Assembly (NCBI GenBank): GCA_019312835.1 | Contig: JAFDCJ010000341.1 | Span: forward strand, 23,763 to 87,762 | Source: Deltaproteobacteria bacterium | Lineage (GTDB): Bacteria > Desulfobacterota > Desulfobacteria > Desulfobacterales > JAFDCJ01 | Reading direction: 5' to 3' | Length of the DNA stretch: 64,000 nucleotides | Shown here: positions 24,905 through 33,341 of the stretch, piece after piece | How the letters are laid out: each line of letters opens with the position of its first letter | Position numbering within the stretch: position 1 is the stretch's first letter | Program-made: the position numbers and the translations under genes | Notes under the pieces: model-generated | Seen by the model: the letters and a program-made list of their open reading frames with translations, nothing else | Database searches by the model: none | Told to the model about the DNA's origin: nothing

Positions 24905-25558
24905 ATGATGAAATCCAATCGCAATATAACAGTTCTGGCCATCCTACTATTATGTTTATCCGTTCTTTTGGCATGTGCGCATACGGAAAAGGTGCTGGTC
25001 CCACCGCGTGTCGATTTAACACCCTATAAGGCCATCGGTATTATCGATTTTTCCAGCACCCCCAGAGACGATTTGTGCGGGTATGTGACTCAACATTATA
25101 TCCAAACCGTTCAATCGGCCCAACCGGGCGTGCGATTTCTGGAACTGGGCAGCAAAGAACAGGTCCTCTCCAGGATAGCGCGTAAAGATTTTGACCCGGA
25201 CGCCATCAGATCCATCGGCACGGCCTATAATGTCGATGCATTGATTTTCGGACATTTAACCACTACTGATCCAAAACCGACATTGCGATTGTCTTCGTCG
25301 TTGCAGTCATTGCAGGCCGGCGCGGTTGTACAAGCATCTCTTAGCGCCAAAATCTGGGAGACCGACAGCGGTGTTATTCTCTGGACAAACTCCACTGCAA
25401 AAAAGAAAAAGGTCGCGGGCTTGCGGGCCAATGCAAACGGTGACTTTAAGTTTGGTGCATCAGACCCAGAAGATGCTTACGGGCAGCTTGTCCCGGAAAT
25501 GATCTATGCCAACACGGCCGATTTCAGATCATATTACGAATACCGCAAGGTCAAATGA
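24905..25558 (+). CDS. Exported lipoprotein resembling assembly/activator lipoproteins
   Basis: A 217-residue protein with signal peptide and lipobox (LLAC, about residue 24), next residue Ala, suggesting the outer membrane. The mature part contains a Rossmann-like alternation (AIGIIDFSSTPRDD, VRFLELGSKEQVLSRI, NVDALIFGHLTT), which resembles the fold of LpoB/CsgG-type lipoproteins. I cannot assign it to one of those families. ATG at 24905 is followed immediately by a second ATG. It is monocistronic as far as can be seen. Confidence 0.65.
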   Translation: MMKSNRNITVLAILLLCLSVLLACAHTEKVLVPPRVDLTPYKAIGIIDFSSTPRDDLCGYVTQHYIQTVQSAQPGVRFLELGSKEQVLSRIARKDFDPDAIRSIGTAYNVDALIFGHLTTTDPKPTLRLSSSLQSLQAGAVVQASLSAKIWETDSGVILWTNSTAKKKKVAGLRANANGDFKFGASDPEDAYGQLVPEMIYANTADFRSYYEYRKVK

Positions 25559-25961
25559 TAAAGCGACGGGTAGAAATAATTTCGTGCGTTCCCCGCTATA
25601 TGATGGGATCGGCCACCGGATGCCACCTGCCCGGCTTGAAAATCAAGCATCGGCCCCAGGCTTAACTCAATAATTCCATATCTGGAAATATTTCAATTTT
25701 TTACGGGTGTCTCCGAGGGGGTATCCGGCAGCATATGTCCGTCGAGAACCGGCGGGGTGAATCCTTTTATCCAACCCAAAACAACTGGTGTAAAAAAAAA
25801 ATTATAAAATTAAACTCGAAACTGGTTGACAAATGGTTAATGAAAATTCATATTATGATTCACAATCAGCAGGATCTCGCGCACTCCCTTTATTCCCCGC
25901 TGTGTTCAATAGTTAGGTAATATTTTCGCCCTTTTATCTTGTACATGAAAGGTAAATCAGA
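25559..25961. other. 403-base spacer, AT-rich promoter region at its end
   Basis: No gene. The first half is GC-rich and non-coding. The second half is strongly AT-rich with an A-run near 25792. A candidate promoter is listed separately. A TTCC-ATATCT-GGAA dyad is near 25676-25689. Confidence 0.5.
25826..25854 (+). promoter_or_regulatory. Candidate sigma70-type promoter
   Basis: TTGACA (25826-25831, perfect -35) is followed after 17 bases by CATATT (25849-25854, four of six -10 matches), or after 19 bases by TATTAT. It lies about 105 bases before the zinc-finger/PilZ gene in the AT-rich stretch. Confidence 0.4.
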
Positions 25962-26777
25962 ATGCCGCAAGCCAGCTCGAATTACAATATTTTTGTTTTA
26001 AATCCGGAGCTTGTAAAGGAGTGGCATCCAACCAAAAACGCCGGATTAAAACCCCGGGATATAACACCCGGGTCAGGACGAAAGATCTGGTGGATCTGCA
26101 ATCAAAGCCACGAGTGGGAAGCTGTTGTTTATAGCCGAAGCCGGGGCAGCGGCTGCCCTTATTGCAACCGCTCGCAACTGGATAATCACAATGGTGTCAC
26201 AGTCTCAAACTCCGAATTTAGATTGGAATGGCACCCGACCGCAAATGCCGGTCTAAGCCCGGCCTATTGGACGACCGATGCTCCTGGCGCTGTATGGTGG
26301 CTATGTCGCGCAGGGCACAAGTGGCAGGCGACTTTCAAAGCCCGGATAAGGGGCAGAGGTTGCCCCATTTGCAACCCCCAGCAGGATAAACAGGTTAAGT
26401 CCCAAAGCCTGCCCGAAACCAACAAAGGCGTGCTTATCGAGAGAACGGACTCAATGCTTGAAGAAGAGTCTCTTGAAAGCATATTCGGCACTGATTATCG
26501 AAAAATAAAGCGTTTTCGGACAAAAGCCACCGTCAGCATCCAGGTTTCGTCAACCAGCGACCTCTTTTACGCCCAGCTCAAGAACTTCAGCCATAAGGGC
26601 ATGTGCCTTGAAACATCAACATCATTACCGCCGGGAACAAAAGTCAAAGTAAATTTGGATCAACCGCTGTCCGCAAATGCGCCTGAAAGCTATGACTCAA
26701 TCATAAAATGGTGCAAGGGCCTCACCGATGAGGAAGGATCGGTTTACAATTACGGGCTGGGGCTGAAATTCATCTAA
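25962..26777 (+). CDS. Two treble-clef zinc domains fused to a PilZ domain
   Basis: A 271-residue protein. The N-terminal half holds two copies of a DUF4379-type domain: ELVKEWHPTKNAGLKPRDI ... WWICNQSHEWEAVVYSRSRG ... CPYC, and then EFRLEWHPTANAGLSPAYW ... WWLCRAGHKWQATFKARIRG ... CPIC. Each has Cys, His, Cys and Cys available for zinc. A linker of about 60 residues leads to a C-terminal PilZ domain (from about residue 180): KRFRTKATV stands for the RxxxR motif and NFSHKGMCLE for D/NxSxxG, which bind cyclic di-GMP. The role is unknown; nucleic-acid binding under c-di-GMP control would be an inference. Confidence 0.82.
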   Translation: MPQASSNYNIFVLNPELVKEWHPTKNAGLKPRDITPGSGRKIWWICNQSHEWEAVVYSRSRGSGCPYCNRSQLDNHNGVTVSNSEFRLEWHPTANAGLSPAYWTTDAPGAVWWLCRAGHKWQATFKARIRGRGCPICNPQQDKQVKSQSLPETNKGVLIERTDSMLEEESLESIFGTDYRKIKRFRTKATVSIQVSSTSDLFYAQLKNFSHKGMCLETSTSLPPGTKVKVNLDQPLSANAPESYDSIIKWCKGLTDEEGSVYNYGLGLKFI

Positions 26778-27028
26778 AAGCCGCGAATTGCTCCCACCTT
26801 TTTCAATTTTTTTTCACGGTATTCTTTTCTCTGGGTTCACCTCATCGCTATAACCTGATTTTAAATAACAGGGACTATTGTTCTTGCTGACTTAAAAATT
26901 ATGAATTTCTTCTTTACAAATCTTCCCCTTGTTCAATATTGAATAGGAACACATTTTTCACTGGCAGCCGGTTGCCCCTGAAGATAGATAAGATATGGTT
27001 TCATTTGATTGAATGATTGGATAATCCG

Positions 27029-28279
27029 ATGACAGATGATCCCAACCGCAGCAGATTCATTCCCTTTCGCAAAGCAGATATAGTTGCCATGTGCTGCGAA
27101 GCGTCCGGATGGACGCCGGGAGAAGCGGATGAATTTCGAGAGTTCTTTCGCATTCTGGAAGCGCTCTTCCACTTCGAGTATCACCGCAACCTCGAAACCC
27201 TCAAAAACTGCTACGCACCCTTTAACCCGGATGCCGACACACGCTTGCTAACCCAATACACGTCCGAACAAAAGCGTCAGCTGCATAAAGAGCTGGTCAC
27301 CGAATTAACGACTGTGCTGAATGCCGCCAACTTCGAACAGATAACCGCCGAAGATCTGGAACAGGCCCTGACCGAAGAATCGTTGTTTAAGATTCGGCTG
27401 GAAGTTGATTTTAATGACTTCGATGACGTTATCTTCTTCCGCCGCGGCGAATCCGTCAAACAAGAGACCCTGGTAACACTATACGGCCTCAGGAAAAAAC
27501 GCTTCAGGTTCACCAACTATGACCGGGTGGCGGTGTATATAAAATTCAAGGAGCAGCCATACTTCGACGAAAGCAACCGCCGCAGCTTGAATTTTCTGCC
27601 CGGATCCACGATTATCAAGCTTTTTAAAAACGTTCCCAAAGCAGACCTCGAAATGCTGTTCCCCAACAGCAAGGTGCGAATGAAAACCATCGACAAACTG
27701 ATTATCGGCGTCCCGGCCGCTGTCAGCGGTATTGTCGTCATCGTGACCAAACTCGGCGCAACCCTGATTTTGATGGCATCGGTGGTTGCGTTCTGGTTGG
27801 GATTGAGCAAGGAAGAAACCCAGCTGAATCAAAAACATCTTATCGCCCTGGGCGCCGGGCTGGCGACTTTGGGTGGCTTTCTTTTCCGACAAATCAGCAA
27901 GTTTAAAAACCGAAAAATTAAGTTTATGAAAGCCCTTTCCGACAATCTTTATTTCAAAAACCAGGATAACAATGCCGGCGTGTTCTACCATTTGATAGAT
28001 GCCGCTGAAGAAGAAGAGGTCAAAGAAGCAATCCTGGCCTACTTCTTCCTGCTGATGGAAAATCAGCCCACGGAAAAAGAGACACTTGACGATCTCATTG
28101 AAAAATGGTTTGAAGCCAGGTGGAACTGCAAGATTGATTTTGAAATCGATGACGCCTTGAAAAAACTGGAACGTCTTGAACTGGTCACCCGCAACGGCGC
28201 CGCCCTGCAATGCTTACCTTTGACAGACGCCAGGCGCCAGCTGGACCATATCTGGGACAACTATTTCACTTCCAAATGA
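27029..28279 (+). CDS. DUF3754 (TMEM143-like) membrane protein
   Basis: A 416-residue protein matching the family that includes eukaryotic TMEM143. Conserved parts are the N-terminal helical RFIPFRKADIVAMCCE region, the FDDVIFFRRGE motif, and the YDRVAVYIKFKEQPYF block before two membrane helices (about 230-290). The C-terminal part is a winged-helix-like domain (DALKKLERLELVTRNGAALQCLPL). I chose the ATG at 27029; TTG at 27017 is the alternative. Function is unknown. The stop is followed by a CCCGGC/GCCGGG hairpin (28281-28295), then by a palindromic repeat, and 160 bases on by a HerA-like ATPase gene on the same strand. Confidence 0.8.
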   Translation: MTDDPNRSRFIPFRKADIVAMCCEASGWTPGEADEFREFFRILEALFHFEYHRNLETLKNCYAPFNPDADTRLLTQYTSEQKRQLHKELVTELTTVLNAANFEQITAEDLEQALTEESLFKIRLEVDFNDFDDVIFFRRGESVKQETLVTLYGLRKKRFRFTNYDRVAVYIKFKEQPYFDESNRRSLNFLPGSTIIKLFKNVPKADLEMLFPNSKVRMKTIDKLIIGVPAAVSGIVVIVTKLGATLILMASVVAFWLGLSKEETQLNQKHLIALGAGLATLGGFLFRQISKFKNRKIKFMKALSDNLYFKNQDNNAGVFYHLIDAAEEEEVKEAILAYFFLLMENQPTEKETLDDLIEKWFEARWNCKIDFEIDDALKKLERLELVTRNGAALQCLPLTDARRQLDHIWDNYFTSK

Positions 28280-28298
28280 TCCCGGCAACGCCGGGTGT

Positions 28299-28394
28299 CA
28301 ATGGTTATTGGTTATTCGTTATTGGGTTGAAAGCATTATGTAGCTGCATTATTGCCCGGCCTTGTCCATTAACCGATAACAAATACCGAATAAC
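28299..28394. repeat. Dyad of GGTTATTGGTTATTCG units
   Basis: Left arm about 28299-28326 and right arm about 28366-28394 (CCATTAACCGATAACAAATA-type) are complementary runs of degenerate GTTATT(G/C)G units. A single-arm relative follows the next gene at 30915-30958. Confidence 0.75.
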
Positions 28395-28440
28395 TTCTCA
28401 TTGAGCGCTTCGTGATCAATGATAGACCGGAGGTTGACAA

Positions 28441-30885
28441 ATGAAAGCATACGAAAAACTCGGCGCCTTCTATCTCGGCAAGTCATTTGACATGGCGGCA
28501 CAACAGCTAAAAGACGAACTGATGCTGTATGATTCCAAAGATCTCAACACCCATGCCGTAATCATCGGCATGACCGGCAGCGGCAAGACCGGCCTGGGCA
28601 TCTCCCTGTTAGAAGAAGCACTGATCGACAACATACCGGTCATCGCCATCGATCCCAAAGGTGATCTTCCCAATTTGCTGCTCACCTTCCCACAGCTGCA
28701 GCCCGGCGATTTTCGGCCCTGGATCAACGAGCAGGATGCGCTGAATGCCGGCCTGACGCCCGACCAGTTCGCCGCCAAACAAGCCGACCTGTGGCGCAAA
28801 GGTCTGGCCGGCTGGGACCAGGAGCCCGAGCGCATCGCCCGGCTGAAGGCCAGTGCCGATTTTGCCGTCTACACACCGGGCAGCAATGCCGGGACCCCGG
28901 TGAGCGTGCTGCGGAGTTTTGCCCCTCCCACGGCTGATATCATGGCTGAAAAAGATCTGCTGCGCGACCGCATTCAAAGTACGGTCACGGCTCTATTAGC
29001 CCTGCTGGGCATTGAAGCCGATCCCATCACCAGTCGCGAGCATATCCTGCTGTCAAATATCATCGAATCATCCTGGGCGGCGGGCAAGGCACTGGACCTG
29101 GCGGGGATGATCCACGCCATTCAGTCACCACCTTTCGCGCGCATCGGCATCATGGACCTTGAAGCCTTTTACCCGCCCAACGATCGTTTTCAACTGGCCA
29201 TGCGCTTGAACAACCTGCTGGCCGCACCGGGGTTCGAAGCCTGGCTGGAAGGCGAGCCCATCAACATCAATCACCTGATGTACACCGAACAGGGACGCCC
29301 CCGGGCCTCCATTTTTTCCATCAGCCATCTTTCCGATACAGAGCGGATGTTTTTCGTTTCCGTGCTCCTGAATGAAATCTTGGCCTGGATGCGCTCTCAG
29401 CCCGGAACCACCAGCTTAAGGGCCCTGGTGTACATGGATGAGATCTTCGGCTATTTCCCTCCGGTGAAAAACCCGCCCTCCAAGGCGCCGCTGCTCACCC
29501 TCCTGAAACAGGCCCGCGCGTTCGGTTTAGGGGTGGTGTTGTCCACCCAGAATCCGGTGGATCTGGATTACAAGGGTCTGTCCAACACGGGAACCTGGTT
29601 CATCGGACGACTGCAAACCGACCGCGACAAAGCCAGGGTGATAGAAGGGTTGGAAGGGGCGGCTGCCGGAACCGGATTTAACAGAAGCAGGATGGAAGAA
29701 GTCCTGGCCGGCCTTGGCCAGCGCGTTTTTCTGCTAAACAATGTTCATGAAAACGCGCCCGTCGTCTTTCAGACCCGCTGGGTCTTATCCTACCTGCGCG
29801 GTCCCATGACCCGCGAACAGATTAAAACCCTGAAGATGGACAGATCCGCCACCCAAACCCCGGCGACGGTCGCCTCCCCTGCCGCTGCGGCTGCACCCAC
29901 GGCCCCGGCAAAACCGGCCGCACCGGCCCCAGCGCCGGCCAGCAAGGCTCCGGTGCTGCCGCCGGGAATCAATGTCTATTATCTGCCGGCCTCAGGTGCC
30001 GGCCAGGGGCTGGAATATTTCCCCGCCCTGGCCGGCTGGATTGATGTGCACTACTCCAGCGCCAAATATAAAGTTTCGGCATCCGAGAAGGTCTCGCTGG
30101 CGTCCATGTTCGAGGAGGGCCCGGTCGCAATGGATTGGGACGCCGCCCGGGAAATTCCGCTGGAGCCTGCCGATCTGGAAACCGAACCCCTGACCGGTGC
30201 CAGTTTTGCAGAGCTGCCGGCGGCCGCCCACAAAACCAACGCATATGCCAAATGGAACAAGGATCTGCTGCGCTGGGTGCGCCAGAACAGACCCCTGCAT
30301 CTGTTCCGCTCAAGCCGCTTTAAAATCTCCAGCGAGCCCCAGGCATCCAGAGGGGACTTTATGGCGCGCCTGTCCCAGGCCGCCCGGGAAAGCCGGGATC
30401 TGGAGGTCGAAAAACTGCGCCGCAAATACAGCGCCAAATTCAATACCCTTAACGACCGAATGATGCGCGCCGAACAGCGTGTCATGCGGGAAAAGGAGCA
30501 ATCCCAGTCCAGCAAGGTGCAAACGGCCATTTCGTTCGGCACCGCCATTCTGGGCGCATTTATGGGGCGCAAAGCCGTCAGTATTGGAACCGCCGGCCGG
30601 GTCGGCACCGCCATGCGCTCGGCCAGCCGCATCCGCAAAGAGTCCATGGATGTCAAGCGCGCCGAGGAGGTCCTCGAGTCCACACGGATTCAGCTTGAAG
30701 AACTCGATCAAAGACTGCAGGAAGATATCGCACGGATCGAGGCCGCATTTGATCCTGAAAACGAAGATATCCAGGAAGTCCTTGTCAAACCCAAAAGCAG
30801 CGATATGACCCTGGAATTTTTCGGATTGGTATGGATGCCCTACCGTCGGGACGTCCAGGGCCGGCTGGCCCCGGACTGGACCTGA
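28441..30885 (+). CDS. Large HerA/DUF87-type ATPase
   Basis: An 814-residue soluble protein. The P-loop is GMTGSGKT (43-50), followed by IPVIAIDPKGDLPNLLL, and the Walker B segment is LVYMDEIFGYFPP with a downstream LLKQARAFGLGVVLSTQNP sensor, as in HerA/VirB4-type pumps. An Ala/Pro-rich linker (about 478-505) joins a C-terminal part with a mixed domain, a long charged coiled coil (about 640-690), a glycine-rich FGTAILGAFMGRKAVSIG patch and another coiled coil. HerA relatives translocate DNA or protein as hexamers. No NurA nuclease or phage-defence partner is visible. GGAGG precedes the ATG. A hairpin (30890-30914) follows the stop. Confidence 0.82.
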   Translation: MKAYEKLGAFYLGKSFDMAAQQLKDELMLYDSKDLNTHAVIIGMTGSGKTGLGISLLEEALIDNIPVIAIDPKGDLPNLLLTFPQLQPGDFRPWINEQDALNAGLTPDQFAAKQADLWRKGLAGWDQEPERIARLKASADFAVYTPGSNAGTPVSVLRSFAPPTADIMAEKDLLRDRIQSTVTALLALLGIEADPITSREHILLSNIIESSWAAGKALDLAGMIHAIQSPPFARIGIMDLEAFYPPNDRFQLAMRLNNLLAAPGFEAWLEGEPININHLMYTEQGRPRASIFSISHLSDTERMFFVSVLLNEILAWMRSQPGTTSLRALVYMDEIFGYFPPVKNPPSKAPLLTLLKQARAFGLGVVLSTQNPVDLDYKGLSNTGTWFIGRLQTDRDKARVIEGLEGAAAGTGFNRSRMEEVLAGLGQRVFLLNNVHENAPVVFQTRWVLSYLRGPMTREQIKTLKMDRSATQTPATVASPAAAAAPTAPAKPAAPAPAPASKAPVLPPGINVYYLPASGAGQGLEYFPALAGWIDVHYSSAKYKVSASEKVSLASMFEEGPVAMDWDAAREIPLEPADLETEPLTGASFAELPAAAHKTNAYAKWNKDLLRWVRQNRPLHLFRSSRFKISSEPQASRGDFMARLSQAARESRDLEVEKLRRKYSAKFNTLNDRMMRAEQRVMREKEQSQSSKVQTAISFGTAILGAFMGRKAVSIGTAGRVGTAMRSASRIRKESMDVKRAEEVLESTRIQLEELDQRLQEDIARIEAAFDPENEDIQEVLVKPKSSDMTLEFFGLVWMPYRRDVQGRLAPDWT

Positions 30886-30914
30886 TTCCCCTTGAGCCTT
30901 GAACGCTCAGGGGA

Positions 30915-30958
30915 GGTTATTGGTTATTCGTTAATGGTTATTAGCGTCAGTTATTCGA
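30915..30958. repeat. Single arm of GGTTATTGG units
   Basis: Tandem GGTTATTGGTTATTCGTTAA-type sequence, the same family as 28299-28394 but without a second arm. It lies between the ATPase and dipeptidase genes. Confidence 0.65.
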
Positions 30959-31033
30959 ACAAGGCTCAAACATTAATTGATTTCAGCGTTCTGCACAAAC
31001 TTATGAACGGATTTAAATAAAACAGGGGGCTTT

Positions 31034-32221
31034 GTGAGGAAACTTAAAATAGCGGTAATCATAGTGCTGCTCGTCGCTTTAACGGGCGTCGGCGTATTTT
31101 TAATTGTCGGGCCGGGAATGATCGAAAAATCCATGAATAAAGTCGTGGCGCACCCGCCCTATGACATCAGCCCAGACGCCCGGAAAAAACATGACGGACT
31201 GATTATCATGGACTGGCACAGCGATTCTTTGCTCTGGAACCGCAACCTTCTGAAACGCGCCGATTACGGTCACATGGATATTCCCCGGCTCGCCGAAGGC
31301 AATATCGCCATACAGATGTTTACCGTGGTCACCAAATCCCCCAAGGGGCAGAACTATGAATCCAACAGCGCTGACTCGGACCGGATTACATCACTGGCAA
31401 TCGCCCAATTATGGCCACCGGCCACCTGGTCAAGTCTTTACGAGCGTGCCCTTCATCAATCCCGCCGTCTGCACAGTTTTGCTTCCCAGGCCCCGGAGCG
31501 CCTAAAAATTATTCGGACGCAAAATGATTTCATCACCGCACTCCAGATGCGTTCAAAAACGAATTCAAACGGATCCGATAAATTAGTTCTCGGACTTTTG
31601 GGAATCGAAGGCTGCCATTGCCTGGAAGGCAAACTGGAAAATGTACAAGGGCTTTACGATGCCGGCTATCGCATGATCAGCCTGCATCATTTTTTTGACA
31701 ACGAACTCGGCGGCTCCCTGCACGGCATCAGCCACGACGGATTAAACGAATTCGGCCGGCAGGTGGTGCGCCAGCTGGAAAGGCACGAGATTATCATCGA
31801 TGTCGCGCATTCCGCACCGGAAGTGGTCGATGATGTGCTGGAAATTGCCGAGCGCCCGGTGGTTGTTTCCCACACCGGTGTGCATGGCGCCTGCCGGAGC
31901 AAACGCAATCTTAGCGATGAACAGATGCAGCGGATTGCCGCCAAAGGCGGCCTTATCTGTATCGGTTACTGGAAGGGCGCGGTTTGCGATATCCGCCCGG
32001 AGAGAATCGTCAAAACACTGCGCTATGCCATCGCTCTGGTTGGCGAAGATCACGTTGCCCTGGGTTCGGATTTTGACGGCTCGACCACGACCGCGTTTGA
32101 CACCTCCGAACTGGCCGTTTTAACCCAAGAAATGATGGATGATGGTTTCTCCGACAGCCAGATTGCGAAGGTGATGGGGGGCAATTCGGTAAGGTTTCTG
32201 AGCTCCTACCTGCCAAACTGA
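31034..32221 (+). CDS. Membrane-anchored M19 dipeptidase
   Basis: A 395-residue member of the renal dipeptidase family. The first 30 residues form a single membrane anchor (IAVIIVLLVALTGVGVFLIVG). The binuclear zinc site is recognisable: DWHSDSL (DxHxD), LLGIEGCH with the bridging Glu, SLHHFF, DVAHSAPE, and GSDFDGS. It cleaves dipeptides, often with D-residues at the C-terminal side, probably at the outer face of the inner membrane. The start is GTG at 31034 with AGGGGG upstream. It is followed by a convergent M29-like gene. Confidence 0.93.
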   Translation: MRKLKIAVIIVLLVALTGVGVFLIVGPGMIEKSMNKVVAHPPYDISPDARKKHDGLIIMDWHSDSLLWNRNLLKRADYGHMDIPRLAEGNIAIQMFTVVTKSPKGQNYESNSADSDRITSLAIAQLWPPATWSSLYERALHQSRRLHSFASQAPERLKIIRTQNDFITALQMRSKTNSNGSDKLVLGLLGIEGCHCLEGKLENVQGLYDAGYRMISLHHFFDNELGGSLHGISHDGLNEFGRQVVRQLERHEIIIDVAHSAPEVVDDVLEIAERPVVVSHTGVHGACRSKRNLSDEQMQRIAAKGGLICIGYWKGAVCDIRPERIVKTLRYAIALVGEDHVALGSDFDGSTTTAFDTSELAVLTQEMMDDGFSDSQIAKVMGGNSVRFLSSYLPN

Positions 32222-32241
32222 TCTTCTCCCATGATCCGACT

Positions 32242-33210
32242 TTAGATCACCACCTTTCCTTTTTTCAGAATGACGTTGCCGTCCAGTTCGATGGTAGCCT
32301 CATACATCAGCAGGTCGTAATGGATAGCAGCCTTGACGTGGCCTCCCAGGGTAATGTTGGTGCCGATACCGATATGCACGCTGCCGTAAACGCCCTCGTC
32401 TTCGAGCATGATGCCCTGCATAATGCACTTCGGGTTGAGCCCCACGCCCAGTTCGGCCACGTTGTAGACCTGGGGATCGTTGCGGCTGGCGAGATCGTCC
32501 GCCAGTAATTTGGCCTGGTGACCACCCTGGATAGCGGTGATCATGCCTTTTCCCACGGTGGCGGTTACCGGTTCCGTCAGAACACCGATATCGAGGTAGG
32601 GGATGCTGGCGTCGGCGACAATGATCCCTTCGGCGCTGCCTTCGATCGGCGAAAAATTAGCCTCGACGTTGGGTGCCGGCGACATCTGACCCGGTTCGAC
32701 AATGCAATACAGGGCATTGCCCGGACGCCCCTCTTTGCGCATCGTCAAACGGGTGCCGCCCGTACTGGTCAGCACCGCTCCGCTGCTCTTCTCAAAGGCT
32801 TCGGCAAATTTGATGCACATGTCCTTGGTTTCGTAAAAATCGGCCTCCAGGCCTCCCTTGATGAGCATGTGTTCGCGGTAGTCCGTCAGGGCGATAATCC
32901 GACTGCCGGCCTCGCAGGCTTCTTTTACAGCCCGGGTGTGGGTGATGGAATAGGTGACCGGGGTGAAGATGACATCGGCGTTTTTCATTGCGGCTGCAAT
33001 GGGCGGCGGCGGTTCCTGGCCGTGACCGCTGCGCGGCAAAATCGTTCCGATCGAGACCTCTGCTCCGGCACGGTAAGCTGCCGCCGCCACGGCCTCGGCG
33101 ATCGTCATCATCATAAAATCCGTCACGATTAAAACATTTTCACCGCGTTTAACGCCGGCGCAAACTTCTACCAGGGTTGTGGCACCTTTACTCATCAGTA
33201 TGTTTTTCAT
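32242..33210 (-). CDS. M29 aminopeptidase / NicX-like metalloenzyme
   Basis: A 322-residue protein of the superfamily holding M29 aminopeptidases and the iron enzyme NicX (2,5-dihydroxypyridine 5,6-dioxygenase). It begins with a MKNILMSKGATTLVEVCAGVKRGENVLIV-type start, and the C-terminal metal region reads GSVHIGIGTN, then HVKAAIHYDLLM, giving His...His-x-Asp ligands as in NicX. The start at 33210 has AAGGAG six bases upstream. Peptidase versus ring-cleaving dioxygenase cannot be settled from sequence; an oxygenase would be odd in an anaerobe. Neighbours are a dipeptidase and a class V aminotransferase. Confidence 0.75.
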   Translation of the reverse strand: MKNILMSKGATTLVEVCAGVKRGENVLIVTDFMMMTIAEAVAAAAYRAGAEVSIGTILPRSGHGQEPPPPIAAAMKNADVIFTPVTYSITHTRAVKEACEAGSRIIALTDYREHMLIKGGLEADFYETKDMCIKFAEAFEKSSGAVLTSTGGTRLTMRKEGRPGNALYCIVEPGQMSPAPNVEANFSPIEGSAEGIIVADASIPYLDIGVLTEPVTATVGKGMITAIQGGHQAKLLADDLASRNDPQVYNVAELGVGLNPKCIMQGIMLEDEGVYGSVHIGIGTNITLGGHVKAAIHYDLLMYEATIELDGNVILKKGKVVI

Positions 33211-33341
33211 ATATTCTCCTTGAAATAGAGATTGCGGATTCATCTTCAGGGGTAATTGAGGTTGTGTTTTTATAAAGACTTATATACAAGTTGTCAACCT
33301 GCTGGCATCCGATAATTTTACGTATTTGGGGAGAAAAATCA

